DNA from: Gp7-AA10 sp035636095
Lineage (GTDB): Bacteria > Acidobacteriota > Thermoanaerobaculia > Gp7-AA8
DNA length: 64,000 nucleotides
Assembly (NCBI GenBank): GCA_035636095.1
Contig: DASPZU010000084.1
Span: 62,001-126,000 of the forward strand
Reading direction: 5' to 3'
In this document: in pieces, positions 43,603 through 51,946 of the stretch
Position numbering within the stretch: the first letter of the stretch is position 1
Layout of the letters: every line of letters starts with the position of its first letter
Translations under genes and position numbers: made by a program
Notes under the pieces: model-generated
What the model saw: the letters and a program-made list of their open reading frames with translations, nothing else
What the model was told of the DNA's origin: nothing
Database searches by the model: none

Positions 43603-45471
43603 ATGCCATTGCCGGAATCTGAAGCAATTCCGTACGAGGCGCACGACTTACGCGGCGAGCGCCTGCTGGTGCTGGCGCCGCATCCCGACGACGAAGTCAT
43701 CGGCTGCGGAGGCCTGGTCGCACTGCACCTTCGCGATGGGCGGCAGGTGCGGGCGGTGATTGTCACCGACGGGGCGGAGGCGGGGAATGCTGAGGTTCGG
43801 GAAGACGAATCGCAGAGGGCGCTCTCGGTCCTCGGCACCGTCCCGGTCGATTTTCTTCGCTTCCGCGATCGCCATCTCGATGAAGACGCCGAGGCGCTGA
43901 AAGGCCGCCTTCGTGAAATCCTGGCCGATTTCAAACCCGATCTCATCGCCGTTCCCAGTCCGGTCGAGATCCATCCCGATCACGCGGCGCTCTCTCGCGC
44001 GTTGTGCGAGCTGATTCAGAGCGACCCGTCGCTGTTCGCAGCATTGGCTGTCGCGCGGGTCGCGTTCTACGAAGTTGGCTATCCGATCCGGCCTAACACG
44101 CTGGTCGACATTACGACCGTGGCGGCGAAAAAGTACGCTGCCATCGCGTGTCACACCTCGCAGCTCGCGTTTCGCGACTACGTGAGCTATGCCCGCGGCC
44201 TCAACGCCTATCGCGCCATGACGCTCGCACCGACGACGCACTATGCCGAGGGCTATTGGGTGGGATCGCTGCCCGCGCTGCGAACGATTCCTTTCTCGGC
44301 CATCCGGGAAATGGTCGGCGCCGCGCCCCGGATCGAAGTCGACGCCGAGCCGCTGCCGGTCAGCGTCGTCGTCCGCACGAAGAATCGCCCGGCGCTCCTC
44401 CATCAGGCCATCGATTCCATTCTGGCCACGCGTTATCCGGCTGACATTGTCGTCGTCAACGACGGTGGTCAGCAGCCGCAGGTCAGCGAGGTGCGTGTTG
44501 TCAACCTCGCCCAATCCGCCGGACGATCGGAGGCCATGAATCGCGGCGTGCGCGCCGCCAAGTCAGCCTTCATCGCGTTTCTGGACGACGACGATCTTTT
44601 CTATCCCGAACATCTTTCGACGCTGGCCGCTGCCTCGCGCGGCTCGCAACATGCGGCCTGGTACAGCGACGCGGTGTCGGCGTTCGTGCGGGTCGGCGCG
44701 TCGGGCGATTATGAAACGCCGTCGCGCATGCGCATCTTCGGTCAGGATTTCGATCGCGAGCATCTGCTGGTCGACAACTACATTCCGCTCACGACGGTTC
44801 TCGTCCCGCGCGAAACCTATCTCGACCTGGGCGGCTTCGATCCGGCCTTCGACCTGTTCGAGGATTGGGATTTTCTCATCAGGCTCTCGCGAGGCGGAAC
44901 GCTCGTGCATGTGCCGCGAATCACATGCGAGATCCGTCACGTTGAGGGGGCGGGATCGATCACACTCGAATCGCCGGAGGGCTCGCCGCGATTCCGCGAG
45001 GCCAAACTGCAGATCTGGAAAAAGCATGCGGCCCTCATCGATCAATCTGTGTTTGCGAACGTTTTGGAAAAACAGAAGAAGCGCCTGACGGGGCTGCTGA
45101 ACGACGCGGTCGAAGCGCGCGGATTGCAGAATCATCTCGAAGTCGACGCCGCCCGCCTGAAGCGCGAGAAAGCGACCCTGAATGCCGAAATCCACTCCCT
45201 ACACAATCGGGTCAACGAAGCGCTGATGCAGATCAGTCATCTCGAAGGCGCGAATCTCGCGATCCGCACCGCCTTCGAGGCGGCCGATGCCGATCGGCAC
45301 GAACGCGCCGTGCGAATGAAAGACCTCCAGGCGGCCATTGCCGAATCGCAGCAGACCAATGTCGCGCTGTTCACGGAAGTAGGCCGATTGCAGGACCTGC
45401 TCGATCAGATCTTCAAGTCGCGCACATGGAAGCTGCACGAGATCGTCGAGAGGATGAAGGGACGCGCGTGA
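43603..45471 (+). CDS. fusion of LmbE/PIG-L deacetylase and GT2 glycosyltransferase with coiled-coil tail
   Basis: A 622-residue protein. Residues 1-240 form a PIG-L/LmbE zinc N-deacetylase domain (LAPHPDDEVIGCGG with the zinc-binding His-Pro-Asp-Asp, and EIHPDHAALSRAL). Residues about 250-490 form a family 2 glycosyltransferase (VSVVVRTKNRPALLHQAIDS, AFLDDDDLFYPEH as the DXD region, FEDWDFLIRLS). The last 120 residues are a long coiled coil (KREKATLNAEIHSLHNRVNE). Such a protein could deacetylate an N-acetyl-hexosamine and extend the same glycan. It is the first gene of a six-gene overlapping operon. Confidence 0.88.
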   Translation: MPLPESEAIPYEAHDLRGERLLVLAPHPDDEVIGCGGLVALHLRDGRQVRAVIVTDGAEAGNAEVREDESQRALSVLGTVPVDFLRFRDRHLDEDAEALKGRLREILADFKPDLIAVPSPVEIHPDHAALSRALCELIQSDPSLFAALAVARVAFYEVGYPIRPNTLVDITTVAAKKYAAIACHTSQLAFRDYVSYARGLNAYRAMTLAPTTHYAEGYWVGSLPALRTIPFSAIREMVGAAPRIEVDAEPLPVSVVVRTKNRPALLHQAIDSILATRYPADIVVVNDGGQQPQVSEVRVVNLAQSAGRSEAMNRGVRAAKSAFIAFLDDDDLFYPEHLSTLAAASRGSQHAAWYSDAVSAFVRVGASGDYETPSRMRIFGQDFDREHLLVDNYIPLTTVLVPRETYLDLGGFDPAFDLFEDWDFLIRLSRGGTLVHVPRITCEIRHVEGAGSITLESPEGSPRFREAKLQIWKKHAALIDQSVFANVLEKQKKRLTGLLNDAVEARGLQNHLEVDAARLKREKATLNAEIHSLHNRVNEALMQISHLEGANLAIRTAFEAADADRHERAVRMKDLQAAIAESQQTNVALFTEVGRLQDLLDQIFKSRTWKLHEIVERMKGRA

Positions 45472-46646
45472 CTCGCATCCTCCTGGTCTGCCCGGAGCCC
45501 CTCGGCCACGGTCATCCCGCGGGCGTAGGAATCCGATTTCTGGAGATGCAAAAGGCGCTTGCAGCGGACGGCCATGGCGTCACGCTGCTTTCTCCGCCCA
45601 TGACGCCGGCAACGTTGCAGCAACAAAGCAATGACGCCGACGTGGCGATCGTGCAGGGGCACATCGCCAACGATTTTTTCGCCCATGCGCGGCCGATTCC
45701 GACGGTCGTTGATCTCTACGATCCGTTCATCATCGAAAATCTTCACTACTTCGCCAGCCGCGGCGCCGAGGTTTTCCAGCACGATCACGCCACCGTCGTC
45801 CTTTCGCTCCTGCGCGGAGACTTTTTCCTGTGCGCATCGAAATCGCAGCGGCTGTTCTGGCTCGGGATGATGCTGGCGGCCGGACGATTGAACCCGATCG
45901 CATTCGATATCGACGCCAGCCTGGAGTCGCTGATCGCGGTCGCGCCTTTCGGCGTCCCGCCACCGCGAGCGCGCGACCGGGCAGTGGAGCCGCGCGTGCT
46001 ATTCGGCGGAATCTACGATTGGTACGATCCGATCCTGGCCATTGACGCGGTCGCGCTCGCACGCCAATCGCTTTCGAACATTTCGCTGACATTCAACAAA
46101 CATCCGAACCCTTCCATCACGCCGCAGGGAAAACTTGCCGAGGCCATGGAATACGCCGGGAAAAAGCGGTACGAGTCGTTCGTAAAATTCGAGCCATGGT
46201 TCGAATATGACCGGCGGGGCGAGTTCTTCGATCGATTCGCGGTCGCGCTGCTGACGTTTCCTCACTCGCTGGAAACGGAATTGTCGATGCGCACGCGCGT
46301 CTACGACTTTTTGTGGGGCGGATTGCCGATCGTCAGCAGCCCGGCGCCAGGAACGGATGAAATTCTGGTCCGATACGGCTGCGGCATGACAGTCGACTCC
46401 TCCTCGCCGCGCGATGTTGCCGATGCCCTTCTGCAGGCTTTTTCGAAACGGGCCGCTCTCTGTGAAGGAGCGCAGCGCTTCGTGGTCGACCATCAGTGGC
46501 CCGAAGCGCTCCGACCGCTGCGCGATTTCTGCCGGCAGCCAAGAATCGACGCCAACAAAGACGCCTTCGCGATCCGGATGCAGTTGCCGGAGCGGCCGGC
46601 CTCGATTCTGGAGCGGCTGAAGCGCCGCATCGGAGGCGCGTCCTGA
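45468..46646 (+). CDS. glycosyltransferase, GT4-like
   Basis: A 392-residue GT-B-fold glycosyltransferase: N-terminal ILLVCPEPLGHGHPAGVGIR, a central linker, and a C-terminal nucleotide-sugar-binding half (ETELSMRTRVYDFLWGGLPI, then SSPAPGTDEIL). The N-terminal domain also holds VPTVVDLYDP-like sequence. Donor and acceptor unknown. The GTG start overlaps the preceding stop (GTGA). Confidence 0.85.
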   Translation: MTRILLVCPEPLGHGHPAGVGIRFLEMQKALAADGHGVTLLSPPMTPATLQQQSNDADVAIVQGHIANDFFAHARPIPTVVDLYDPFIIENLHYFASRGAEVFQHDHATVVLSLLRGDFFLCASKSQRLFWLGMMLAAGRLNPIAFDIDASLESLIAVAPFGVPPPRARDRAVEPRVLFGGIYDWYDPILAIDAVALARQSLSNISLTFNKHPNPSITPQGKLAEAMEYAGKKRYESFVKFEPWFEYDRRGEFFDRFAVALLTFPHSLETELSMRTRVYDFLWGGLPIVSSPAPGTDEILVRYGCGMTVDSSSPRDVADALLQAFSKRAALCEGAQRFVVDHQWPEALRPLRDFCRQPRIDANKDAFAIRMQLPERPASILERLKRRIGGAS

Positions 46647-47836
46647 TCGCCGTCGACGTCATCATCGTCAACTGGAACGGCCGCAAAGACACGCTGGCCT
46701 GCCTGGAGGCGGTCTCCGCACAGCTGGGGGAAGTCGATGGCGCGGCCATCACGGTCGTCGACAACGGTTCGACCGACGGCAGCATCGGCGCGATCGTCCG
46801 CAAATTCCCGCAGGTGCGACTTCTTCCGCTGGGAAAGAATCACGGGTTCACCGGCGGCATCGCAGCAGGCATGGCGCGATCGCAGGCGCGCAACGTCGCA
46901 TTTCTGAACAATGACGCTGTCCCCGAGCGCGGTTGGCTGGCAGCGCTGGTCAGCGCCATCGATCAGGCTCCCCACGACGTCATCTCCGTCGGAGGAAAGA
47001 TCGTCGACATGAGCGGGCAGTTGATCGACTTCGTCGGCGGCGTCATGACCTTCGACGGCCACGCCTTTCAGAACGGATTCCGCTATCCGATCGGATCGCG
47101 CGGCGAGCCGCTCAGCGGCGATGAGCTTTTCTTCGCGTGCGGCGGCAACATGATCTCCCGCCGCGAGTCGTTCCTGACGCTGAACGGCTTCGACAACGAT
47201 TATTTCGCGTACCTCGAGGACGTCGATTTCGGATGGCGCTCCTGGCTGGCAGGCAATCGCGTCCTCTACGAGCCTGGCGCGACCGTACGTCATGCTTCCG
47301 GCGCCACCAGCGCACGACTGGGCGAGTTCGAGCGCGGCGTTCTCTTTGAGCGCAATGCATTGCAGACGGTGCTGAAGAATTACGAAGACGACCTGCTGCG
47401 CGACGTGGCCGGATCGGTCTTCTACGCCTACCTGCATCGTCTGCATCACTACGTCACGGTGCGCAATCCGGGCGCAGCCGAGCTCAGGCGCGAGCCGCTT
47501 TCGCTAGCCGCGCCGCTGAAGAATGGATTCTGGTCGCACGTTCGCAAACGCCTCAATCCCGACCGCCCGCTCGCGACGATCGAAGATCCGTTGACGGCCA
47601 TGCAGTTCCGCGCCTTCGAATGGGTGGTCAGCCATGCCGACCAGATCGCGCAAAAGCGCAACGTGGTCCAGCGTCTCCGCCGTCGCTCCGATCGAGAAAT
47701 CTTCGACCGATTCCCGCTCCATCTCGTGCCGACTTATCCCGGGGACGAATCTCTGATGAACAGCGCTCTCTTTCGACTTCTGCGGCCGCCTTTGCCATCG
47801 GTCGAGAAGAATCTGGGCGATATCATGCGGACGTGA
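46643..47836 (+). CDS. GT2 rhamnosyltransferase-like protein, probable CTG start
   Basis: A 397-residue family 2 glycosyltransferase (DVIIVNWNGRKDTLACLEAV, VDNGSTDGS, AFLNNDAVPERGWLAAL, GGNMISRRE, YLEDVDFGWRSW), of the WbbL/rhamnosyltransferase type. Its N-terminal strand begins right after a CTG at 46643, which overlaps the upstream TGA (CTGA) and has GGAGG six bases before it. No ATG, GTG or TTG in frame is suitably placed between the upstream gene's end and the conserved VNWNG, so CTG is the best start. The C-terminal 120 residues are an Arg-rich extension. Confidence 0.85.
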   Translation: MIAVDVIIVNWNGRKDTLACLEAVSAQLGEVDGAAITVVDNGSTDGSIGAIVRKFPQVRLLPLGKNHGFTGGIAAGMARSQARNVAFLNNDAVPERGWLAALVSAIDQAPHDVISVGGKIVDMSGQLIDFVGGVMTFDGHAFQNGFRYPIGSRGEPLSGDELFFACGGNMISRRESFLTLNGFDNDYFAYLEDVDFGWRSWLAGNRVLYEPGATVRHASGATSARLGEFERGVLFERNALQTVLKNYEDDLLRDVAGSVFYAYLHRLHHYVTVRNPGAAELRREPLSLAAPLKNGFWSHVRKRLNPDRPLATIEDPLTAMQFRAFEWVVSHADQIAQKRNVVQRLRRRSDREIFDRFPLHLVPTYPGDESLMNSALFRLLRPPLPSVEKNLGDIMRT

Positions 47837-48699
47837 GCCGGTTTCACGTCCGCGGCGTCTTCTGGCGACACTTGCTCGTGTTCGCGATCCGCAATGCTCC
47901 GGTGTGGATCGAGCCGCTGGTGGTGGCGTGCTGGTCGCTCGTTTTTCTGCTGTGGGGGCCCGGGAGGCGCGGCGTGATGCACAATCTGAAGGCCATCAAG
48001 CCCGGCTCGTGGGCGCTCGCCAATTTTTTCCGTTGCTATCGCGTCTTCTGGAATTACGCCTGGTCGCTGGAAGAGACGACCCGGTTCCGGGAGCTGCACA
48101 CCGTTCCGGATTGGGAATTTACCGGCTGGCAGCATTTCGAGACCATGGAAAAGAGCGGCGGCGCCATTCTTCTCACCGCTCACATGGGAAGTTACGACAT
48201 CGGCGCGCACCTCTTCGCCGAAAATTCGACTCGGCGCATCGTCATGGTGCGCGCTCCGGAGGTCGATCCGCTCACCCGCGAATTCGAGGAGGCGCGCATC
48301 TCGGAAAGAATTCGGATCGCTTTCAACGTCAACGCCTCCGATCTTGCTCTCGACCTTCTGCATGCCATCCGCGACGGCGGCATCGTGGCCATTCAGGGTG
48401 ACCGCGTGACTCCCGGCCTCAGCGACATCCCAGCCACGCTCTTCGGAAGGCCAACCCGAATACCGGCGGGCCCATTTGCGCTGGCAATGGCAGCGCGCGC
48501 TCCGATCCATCCGATGTTCATCGTGCGACGAGGCCGCAGACTCTATCGTCTGGTCGCCTGCCAGCCGATCTGCGTGGCATCGAGCCGCAATCGCGATGCA
48601 GCGCTCTCCGAGGCGGTCGCCCAATGGACGCGCGAGCTCGAACGCGTCATTCAGGCCGCGTGGTATCAGTGGTTCATGTTCGAGGAAATGGCAGCGTGA
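47833..48699 (+). CDS. LpxL/HtrB-like lipid acyltransferase
   Basis: A 288-residue membrane-associated acyltransferase. An N-terminal hydrophobic helix (VWIEPLVVACWSLVFLLWG) precedes the catalytic HX4D motif (TAHMGSYDIGAHL) and the later GDRVTPGLSDIPATLFGRP, both as in lysophospholipid/lipid A acyltransferases. It may acylate the lipid anchor of the glycan made by this operon, or lipid A. The GTG start overlaps the preceding stop. Confidence 0.88.
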   Translation: MSRFHVRGVFWRHLLVFAIRNAPVWIEPLVVACWSLVFLLWGPGRRGVMHNLKAIKPGSWALANFFRCYRVFWNYAWSLEETTRFRELHTVPDWEFTGWQHFETMEKSGGAILLTAHMGSYDIGAHLFAENSTRRIVMVRAPEVDPLTREFEEARISERIRIAFNVNASDLALDLLHAIRDGGIVAIQGDRVTPGLSDIPATLFGRPTRIPAGPFALAMAARAPIHPMFIVRRGRRLYRLVACQPICVASSRNRDAALSEAVAQWTRELERVIQAAWYQWFMFEEMAA

Positions 48700-49205
48700 A
48701 CGCAGTCCGCGACTGTCCCGATGCGCAATGGTTTCCCTCGCGTTACCACTTCGCACTGCTGCGGCTGATGGCCCTGGTGCGCGGTCACTTTCCGACACGT
48801 CCGCGCACCGATGTCGATCACATCCTCCTGGCCATCGACAGCGATCAAACGGCGCTGGAGCAGTATCTGGTTTCGATCTGGCTGCTGGTGACCGCGGCCT
48901 GCTACGTCGGCGCGCTGCTGCCCCTGCGATGGTCTGTCGCGGCGCTGCCGTTGGCCGCGCTGGCCATTCAATTGACGATCACTGTCCTAGGAGTCATCGG
49001 TTCAGGAAATCACTTGCGGCGCAACGCCATCGTTCTCTTCGGCATGATGACTATCGCGTCGGCGTATTTCGTCACTGGCGCCTCGCCGGCGCGCTACATG
49101 GCCGGGCTTTTCCTGGGCGTTCTGGCCCTCAATTTTCTTTCGTGGTTGACGCTGTTGGCGCTTCGTGAGGCCGTCCGCCGCCGGGAGCAACGATGCGCAA
49201 CCTGA
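48696..49205 (+). CDS. integral membrane protein, unknown
   Basis: A 169-residue protein with a soluble N-terminus (DCPDAQWFPSRYHFALLRLM) and four likely helices after residue 65. The GTG start overlaps the acyltransferase stop (GTGA) and its end overlaps the deacetylase gene by 13 bp. No family recognised; its place between the acyltransferase and deacetylase suggests a role in lipid-linked glycan processing. Confidence 0.7.
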   Translation: MNAVRDCPDAQWFPSRYHFALLRLMALVRGHFPTRPRTDVDHILLAIDSDQTALEQYLVSIWLLVTAACYVGALLPLRWSVAALPLAALAIQLTITVLGVIGSGNHLRRNAIVLFGMMTIASAYFVTGASPARYMAGLFLGVLALNFLSWLTLLALREAVRRREQRCAT

Positions 49206-49933
49206 TCGTCGGACTGGCGTGGCTTTCGCCGTTCGTGCCCATCGTTCTATGGCCGCACACCAGAATCTACGGCTTCGTGATCATGGCCGCGCTCCACGCG
49301 CTGTGGCTCTATCCGACTCTGGCCGCGAATGTTCAGTGGTTTGGTCCGGTGGTCACGCACTTCGCGACCGATGCGCGTGAAATCTGGCTGACCATCGACG
49401 ACGGACCGACCGACGACACGCCGCAGCTTCTCGAGCTCCTGGCAACGCGCTCGACCCGCGCGACATTTTTTCTGAAAGGTGTTCTGGCGCAGCGGCGACC
49501 CGACCTGGTGCAGGCAATCGTCGCCGCCGGTCACTCGATCGGCAATCATTCCTACTCCCATCCATCGGGAGCCTTCTGGTGTTTGCCACCCTCGTGGATC
49601 GAAGAAGAGATTGATCGATGCAACGCCGTCATCGGCGATGTCCGTCACTTTCGCGCACCGGTCGGGATGAAAAATCCAGCGGTCCACCCGGCGCTGACCG
49701 CACGCGGGATGCGCCTGATCGGATGGAGCGTCCGCGGGTTCGACACCGTGACGGAGGATCCGGAGCGCGTCGCTGCCCGCATCGCTCCCCAGATTCATCC
49801 AGGGGCGATCGTCGTCATGCACCAGGGTTTGCCGCACGCGGCGCGCTGTATCGAGCGCGTGATCGACGACGTGCAGCGCGCCGGCTACGGGTTCATCATC
49901 CCGGCGGACGCGCGTTTGAAGACGAACAGGTAG
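49193..49933 (+). CDS. membrane-anchored polysaccharide deacetylase (NodB-like)
   Basis: A 246-residue carbohydrate esterase family 4 protein. An N-terminal hydrophobic segment (VGLAWLSPFVPIVLW and following) is followed by NodB motifs TIDDGPTDDTPQLL (catalytic Asp and metal-binding Asp), HSIGNHSYSHPSG (metal His pair) and HFRAPVGMKN; IVVMHQG closes the domain. It removes N-acetyl groups from glycans in the envelope. The 3' end overlaps that of the opposing methyltransferase by 49 bp. Confidence 0.92.
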   Translation: MRNLIVGLAWLSPFVPIVLWPHTRIYGFVIMAALHALWLYPTLAANVQWFGPVVTHFATDAREIWLTIDDGPTDDTPQLLELLATRSTRATFFLKGVLAQRRPDLVQAIVAAGHSIGNHSYSHPSGAFWCLPPSWIEEEIDRCNAVIGDVRHFRAPVGMKNPAVHPALTARGMRLIGWSVRGFDTVTEDPERVAARIAPQIHPGAIVVMHQGLPHAARCIERVIDDVQRAGYGFIIPADARLKTNR

Positions 49934-50523
49934 TTGTTGAACGGCGTGTGGCCGAACATCGGCCGGACCTCTTCACGAAACTCGCCGTTGAGCGAATCCT
50001 CGATCGTCTCGCGCGTCGGAAAGCAGAGGCGTTCGGCCTTCAACCATCCGCCCATCCGCGCCAGCGTTTCCTGAGCGTAGGTCAGCCGATAACGGAGCGA
50101 GCCGTCTCGGATGCCGTCGCGGATGATGATCATTCCGCCGGCACAAGCGACATTTCGCAAAATCCGCGATTGATCCTGGTGCGAGAAATAGTGCAGCAGA
50201 TCGAGTAGAACAACGTTGCCGCGAAATGCAAACGGCTCGCGCGCGTCGCGAACATCGAACGACAGGTCTTCACTGTCGTTCGCGACGCGGCGTGCGATCT
50301 CGATTTTTCGCCGATCGTGATCGATCCCCAGGATGGGCACCTGTACGCCTCGATGGCGCAGATAAAAATCGAGGAGGCCGACACCGCAACCGATGTCGAG
50401 CAGAGGATCGGTGGTATCGCGCAGGAGCTCGAAGACAGCGTTGTAGGCTGGATCGGTTGCGATCTTCACCTGCGCGTACGAGCGCAAAAGCCGCGTCGGA
50501 TATCGCGAAGCAATCCGATTCAC
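49885..50523 (-). CDS. class I SAM-dependent methyltransferase
   Basis: A 212-residue methyltransferase with SAM motif I (PLLDIGCGVGLLDFYLRHRG), ILGIDHDRRKIEIARR and VVLLDLLHYFSHQDQSRILR. The GTG start overlaps the stop of the response regulator gene (GTGA). It ends the minus-strand glycan operon, so a sugar, lipid or polyketide-like acceptor is more likely than RNA, but nothing specific is visible. Confidence 0.85.
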   Translation of the reverse strand: MNRIASRYPTRLLRSYAQVKIATDPAYNAVFELLRDTTDPLLDIGCGVGLLDFYLRHRGVQVPILGIDHDRRKIEIARRVANDSEDLSFDVRDAREPFAFRGNVVLLDLLHYFSHQDQSRILRNVACAGGMIIIRDGIRDGSLRYRLTYAQETLARMGGWLKAERLCFPTRETIEDSLNGEFREEVRPMFGHTPFNNYLFVFKRASAGMMNP

Positions 50524-50930
50524 GGCGCGAGGTGCTCGATCAGGTCGATCAGCTCGGGAAGGTTGAACGGCTTGGGCAGGATGGCCGAGACACCCATCTG
50601 CAGCACCGCCTGCGGTTCCACGCGGAGATGCGCCGAAACCACGATGATGGGCACGCGGCCGATGTGGCCGGTTTCCTTGAGTCGCTGCAGGAAATCCCAT
50701 CCGTTCACACGCGGCATGGCCAGATCGAGCAGGATCACGTGTGGATTATGGAGGTTGAGCGCCCGTTGCCCTTCCTCGCCGTCGCCCGCCAGCAGCACCT
50801 GAAAACCGTGCTTTCGGAGCGCGGCCGCCAACATTCCGCGCAAGGGGAGATCGTCGTCGATGACCAGAACCCGTTTGCGATCGACGTCCGCGACGCGCCT
50901 GGTCCCGTTGCTCTGGAAACGCGCTTCCAT
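50520..50930 (-). CDS. stand-alone response regulator receiver domain
   Basis: A 136-residue receiver: acidic pocket in VLVIDDDLPLRG, phosphoacceptor Asp in VILLDLAMPRVNGW, Thr/Ser in IIVVSAH and Lys in ILPKPFNLPEL. There is no output domain. The first 20 residues (MEARFQSNGTRRVADVDRKR) are an extension. A TAGAAT box lies 12 bases before the ATG. Position among glycan genes suggests post-translational control of the locus or polarity, but no partner kinase is near. Confidence 0.93.
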   Translation of the reverse strand: MEARFQSNGTRRVADVDRKRVLVIDDDLPLRGMLAAALRKHGFQVLLAGDGEEGQRALNLHNPHVILLDLAMPRVNGWDFLQRLKETGHIGRVPIIVVSAHLRVEPQAVLQMGVSAILPKPFNLPELIDLIEHLAP

Positions 50931-50956
50931 ACGGCGGTACCAATTCTACGCCGCAG

Positions 50957-51946
50957 TCAGAAAAGGTCGGAGTCTCCCATGGTGTAGTAGAGCGAGTCTC
51001 GCATCCGCTGCGTGGCATCGGACAGCTCGAAGGGAACGCACATCAGCGAAAGGTCCCGCGGCTCGCTGCCGGCGACAAATCCAAGTCTGGCAAGCGCATC
51101 GGCAAACCATTGCGGGCGCTGCGGAAACCAGCCCTCGACGCGTTCGACGGGGTAGCTCGGCGCGACGTGGCGGATCAGGACCTCGATGGCGTCGACGGAG
51201 GCCGGATCGAAGAGCGCGTCGCCCCATGCCAGCCGATTTTCGCGGACCCGAAACACGCTCCATCCCACCAGACGCCGCCATTTTCGAACCGCGACGATGA
51301 AGGCGCCCGGGTCCGGACATTCCAGATAGCGCCAGCGGAGATAGCGCGCGTCGCGGCGCACAAGAAAGGGATAGGCGGGGGCGACGCGGTCGAAGAATCG
51401 GTCGTACTCGTCGGTCAGCTCGGCGACCAGCTCGAGCTGGTACCCGCGCAGCCACCGCTGCAGCCTGGCGATTCCCGGAATCGGCATCGTGCGGAGGCGG
51501 TAGGTGACAGGCTCGACGCAGTCGGCGCGGAGGAAGCGCAGTGAGAAACCGCGGCTGCTGGCAGCATTGAAGCCATAATTATATGCGATTTTATGTTCGC
51601 AAAATTGTGTATAAAAATAAAACGCCGTCTTTGCGAAGATGCTGGTGGTGCCGCGGCCGATGTGCCGGATCGAGGCGTCCGTCATGGTGTCGGCGATCTG
51701 ATGTGCGATCAAGGTCCGCCCGGACTCGAAAACCGGGACGGGATAGCCGGCGTATTGTGCGACCAGTTTGCCGGTGGCGTCGAAGGTCAGGCTGATGTGG
51801 GCGTTGCCGTAAGGATTGTGCAGATATTTCCAGCGGAAGTGATCGAGTGAACGGGGTGCGTGAAAGGCGCGCGCGAAGAGATCGAGGATGGCGCTCTCGT
51901 CACCCGGCTCATAGGCGCGAGTGACGAACGCCGCGTCAGCGGGCAT
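50957..51946 (-). CDS. GNAT-family N-acetyltransferase
   Basis: A 329-residue protein with an N-terminal GNAT domain (TRAYEPGDESAILDLFARAF, DHFRWKYLHNPYGNAHISLT, GRGTTSIFAKTAF) and a C-terminal region with a second acyltransferase-like half (FIVAVRKWRRLVGWSVFRVR). This double arrangement occurs in proteins of polysaccharide loci that acylate amino sugars or lipid precursors. The first 11 bp overlap the upstream gene. A short AT-rich codon island lies in the middle. Confidence 0.75.
   Translation of the reverse strand: MPADAAFVTRAYEPGDESAILDLFARAFHAPRSLDHFRWKYLHNPYGNAHISLTFDATGKLVAQYAGYPVPVFESGRTLIAHQIADTMTDASIRHIGRGTTSIFAKTAFYFYTQFCEHKIAYNYGFNAASSRGFSLRFLRADCVEPVTYRLRTMPIPGIARLQRWLRGYQLELVAELTDEYDRFFDRVAPAYPFLVRRDARYLRWRYLECPDPGAFIVAVRKWRRLVGWSVFRVRENRLAWGDALFDPASVDAIEVLIRHVAPSYPVERVEGWFPQRPQWFADALARLGFVAGSEPRDLSLMCVPFELSDATQRMRDSLYYTMGDSDLF
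51573..51623 (-). other. AT-rich rare-codon island inside GNAT gene
   Basis: 12 of 51 bases are G or C. Read on the minus strand it encodes FYFYTQFCEHKIAYNYG in frame, with TTT, TAT, ACA, CAA, AAA, AAT codons, within an otherwise GC-rich gene. Confidence 0.8.
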
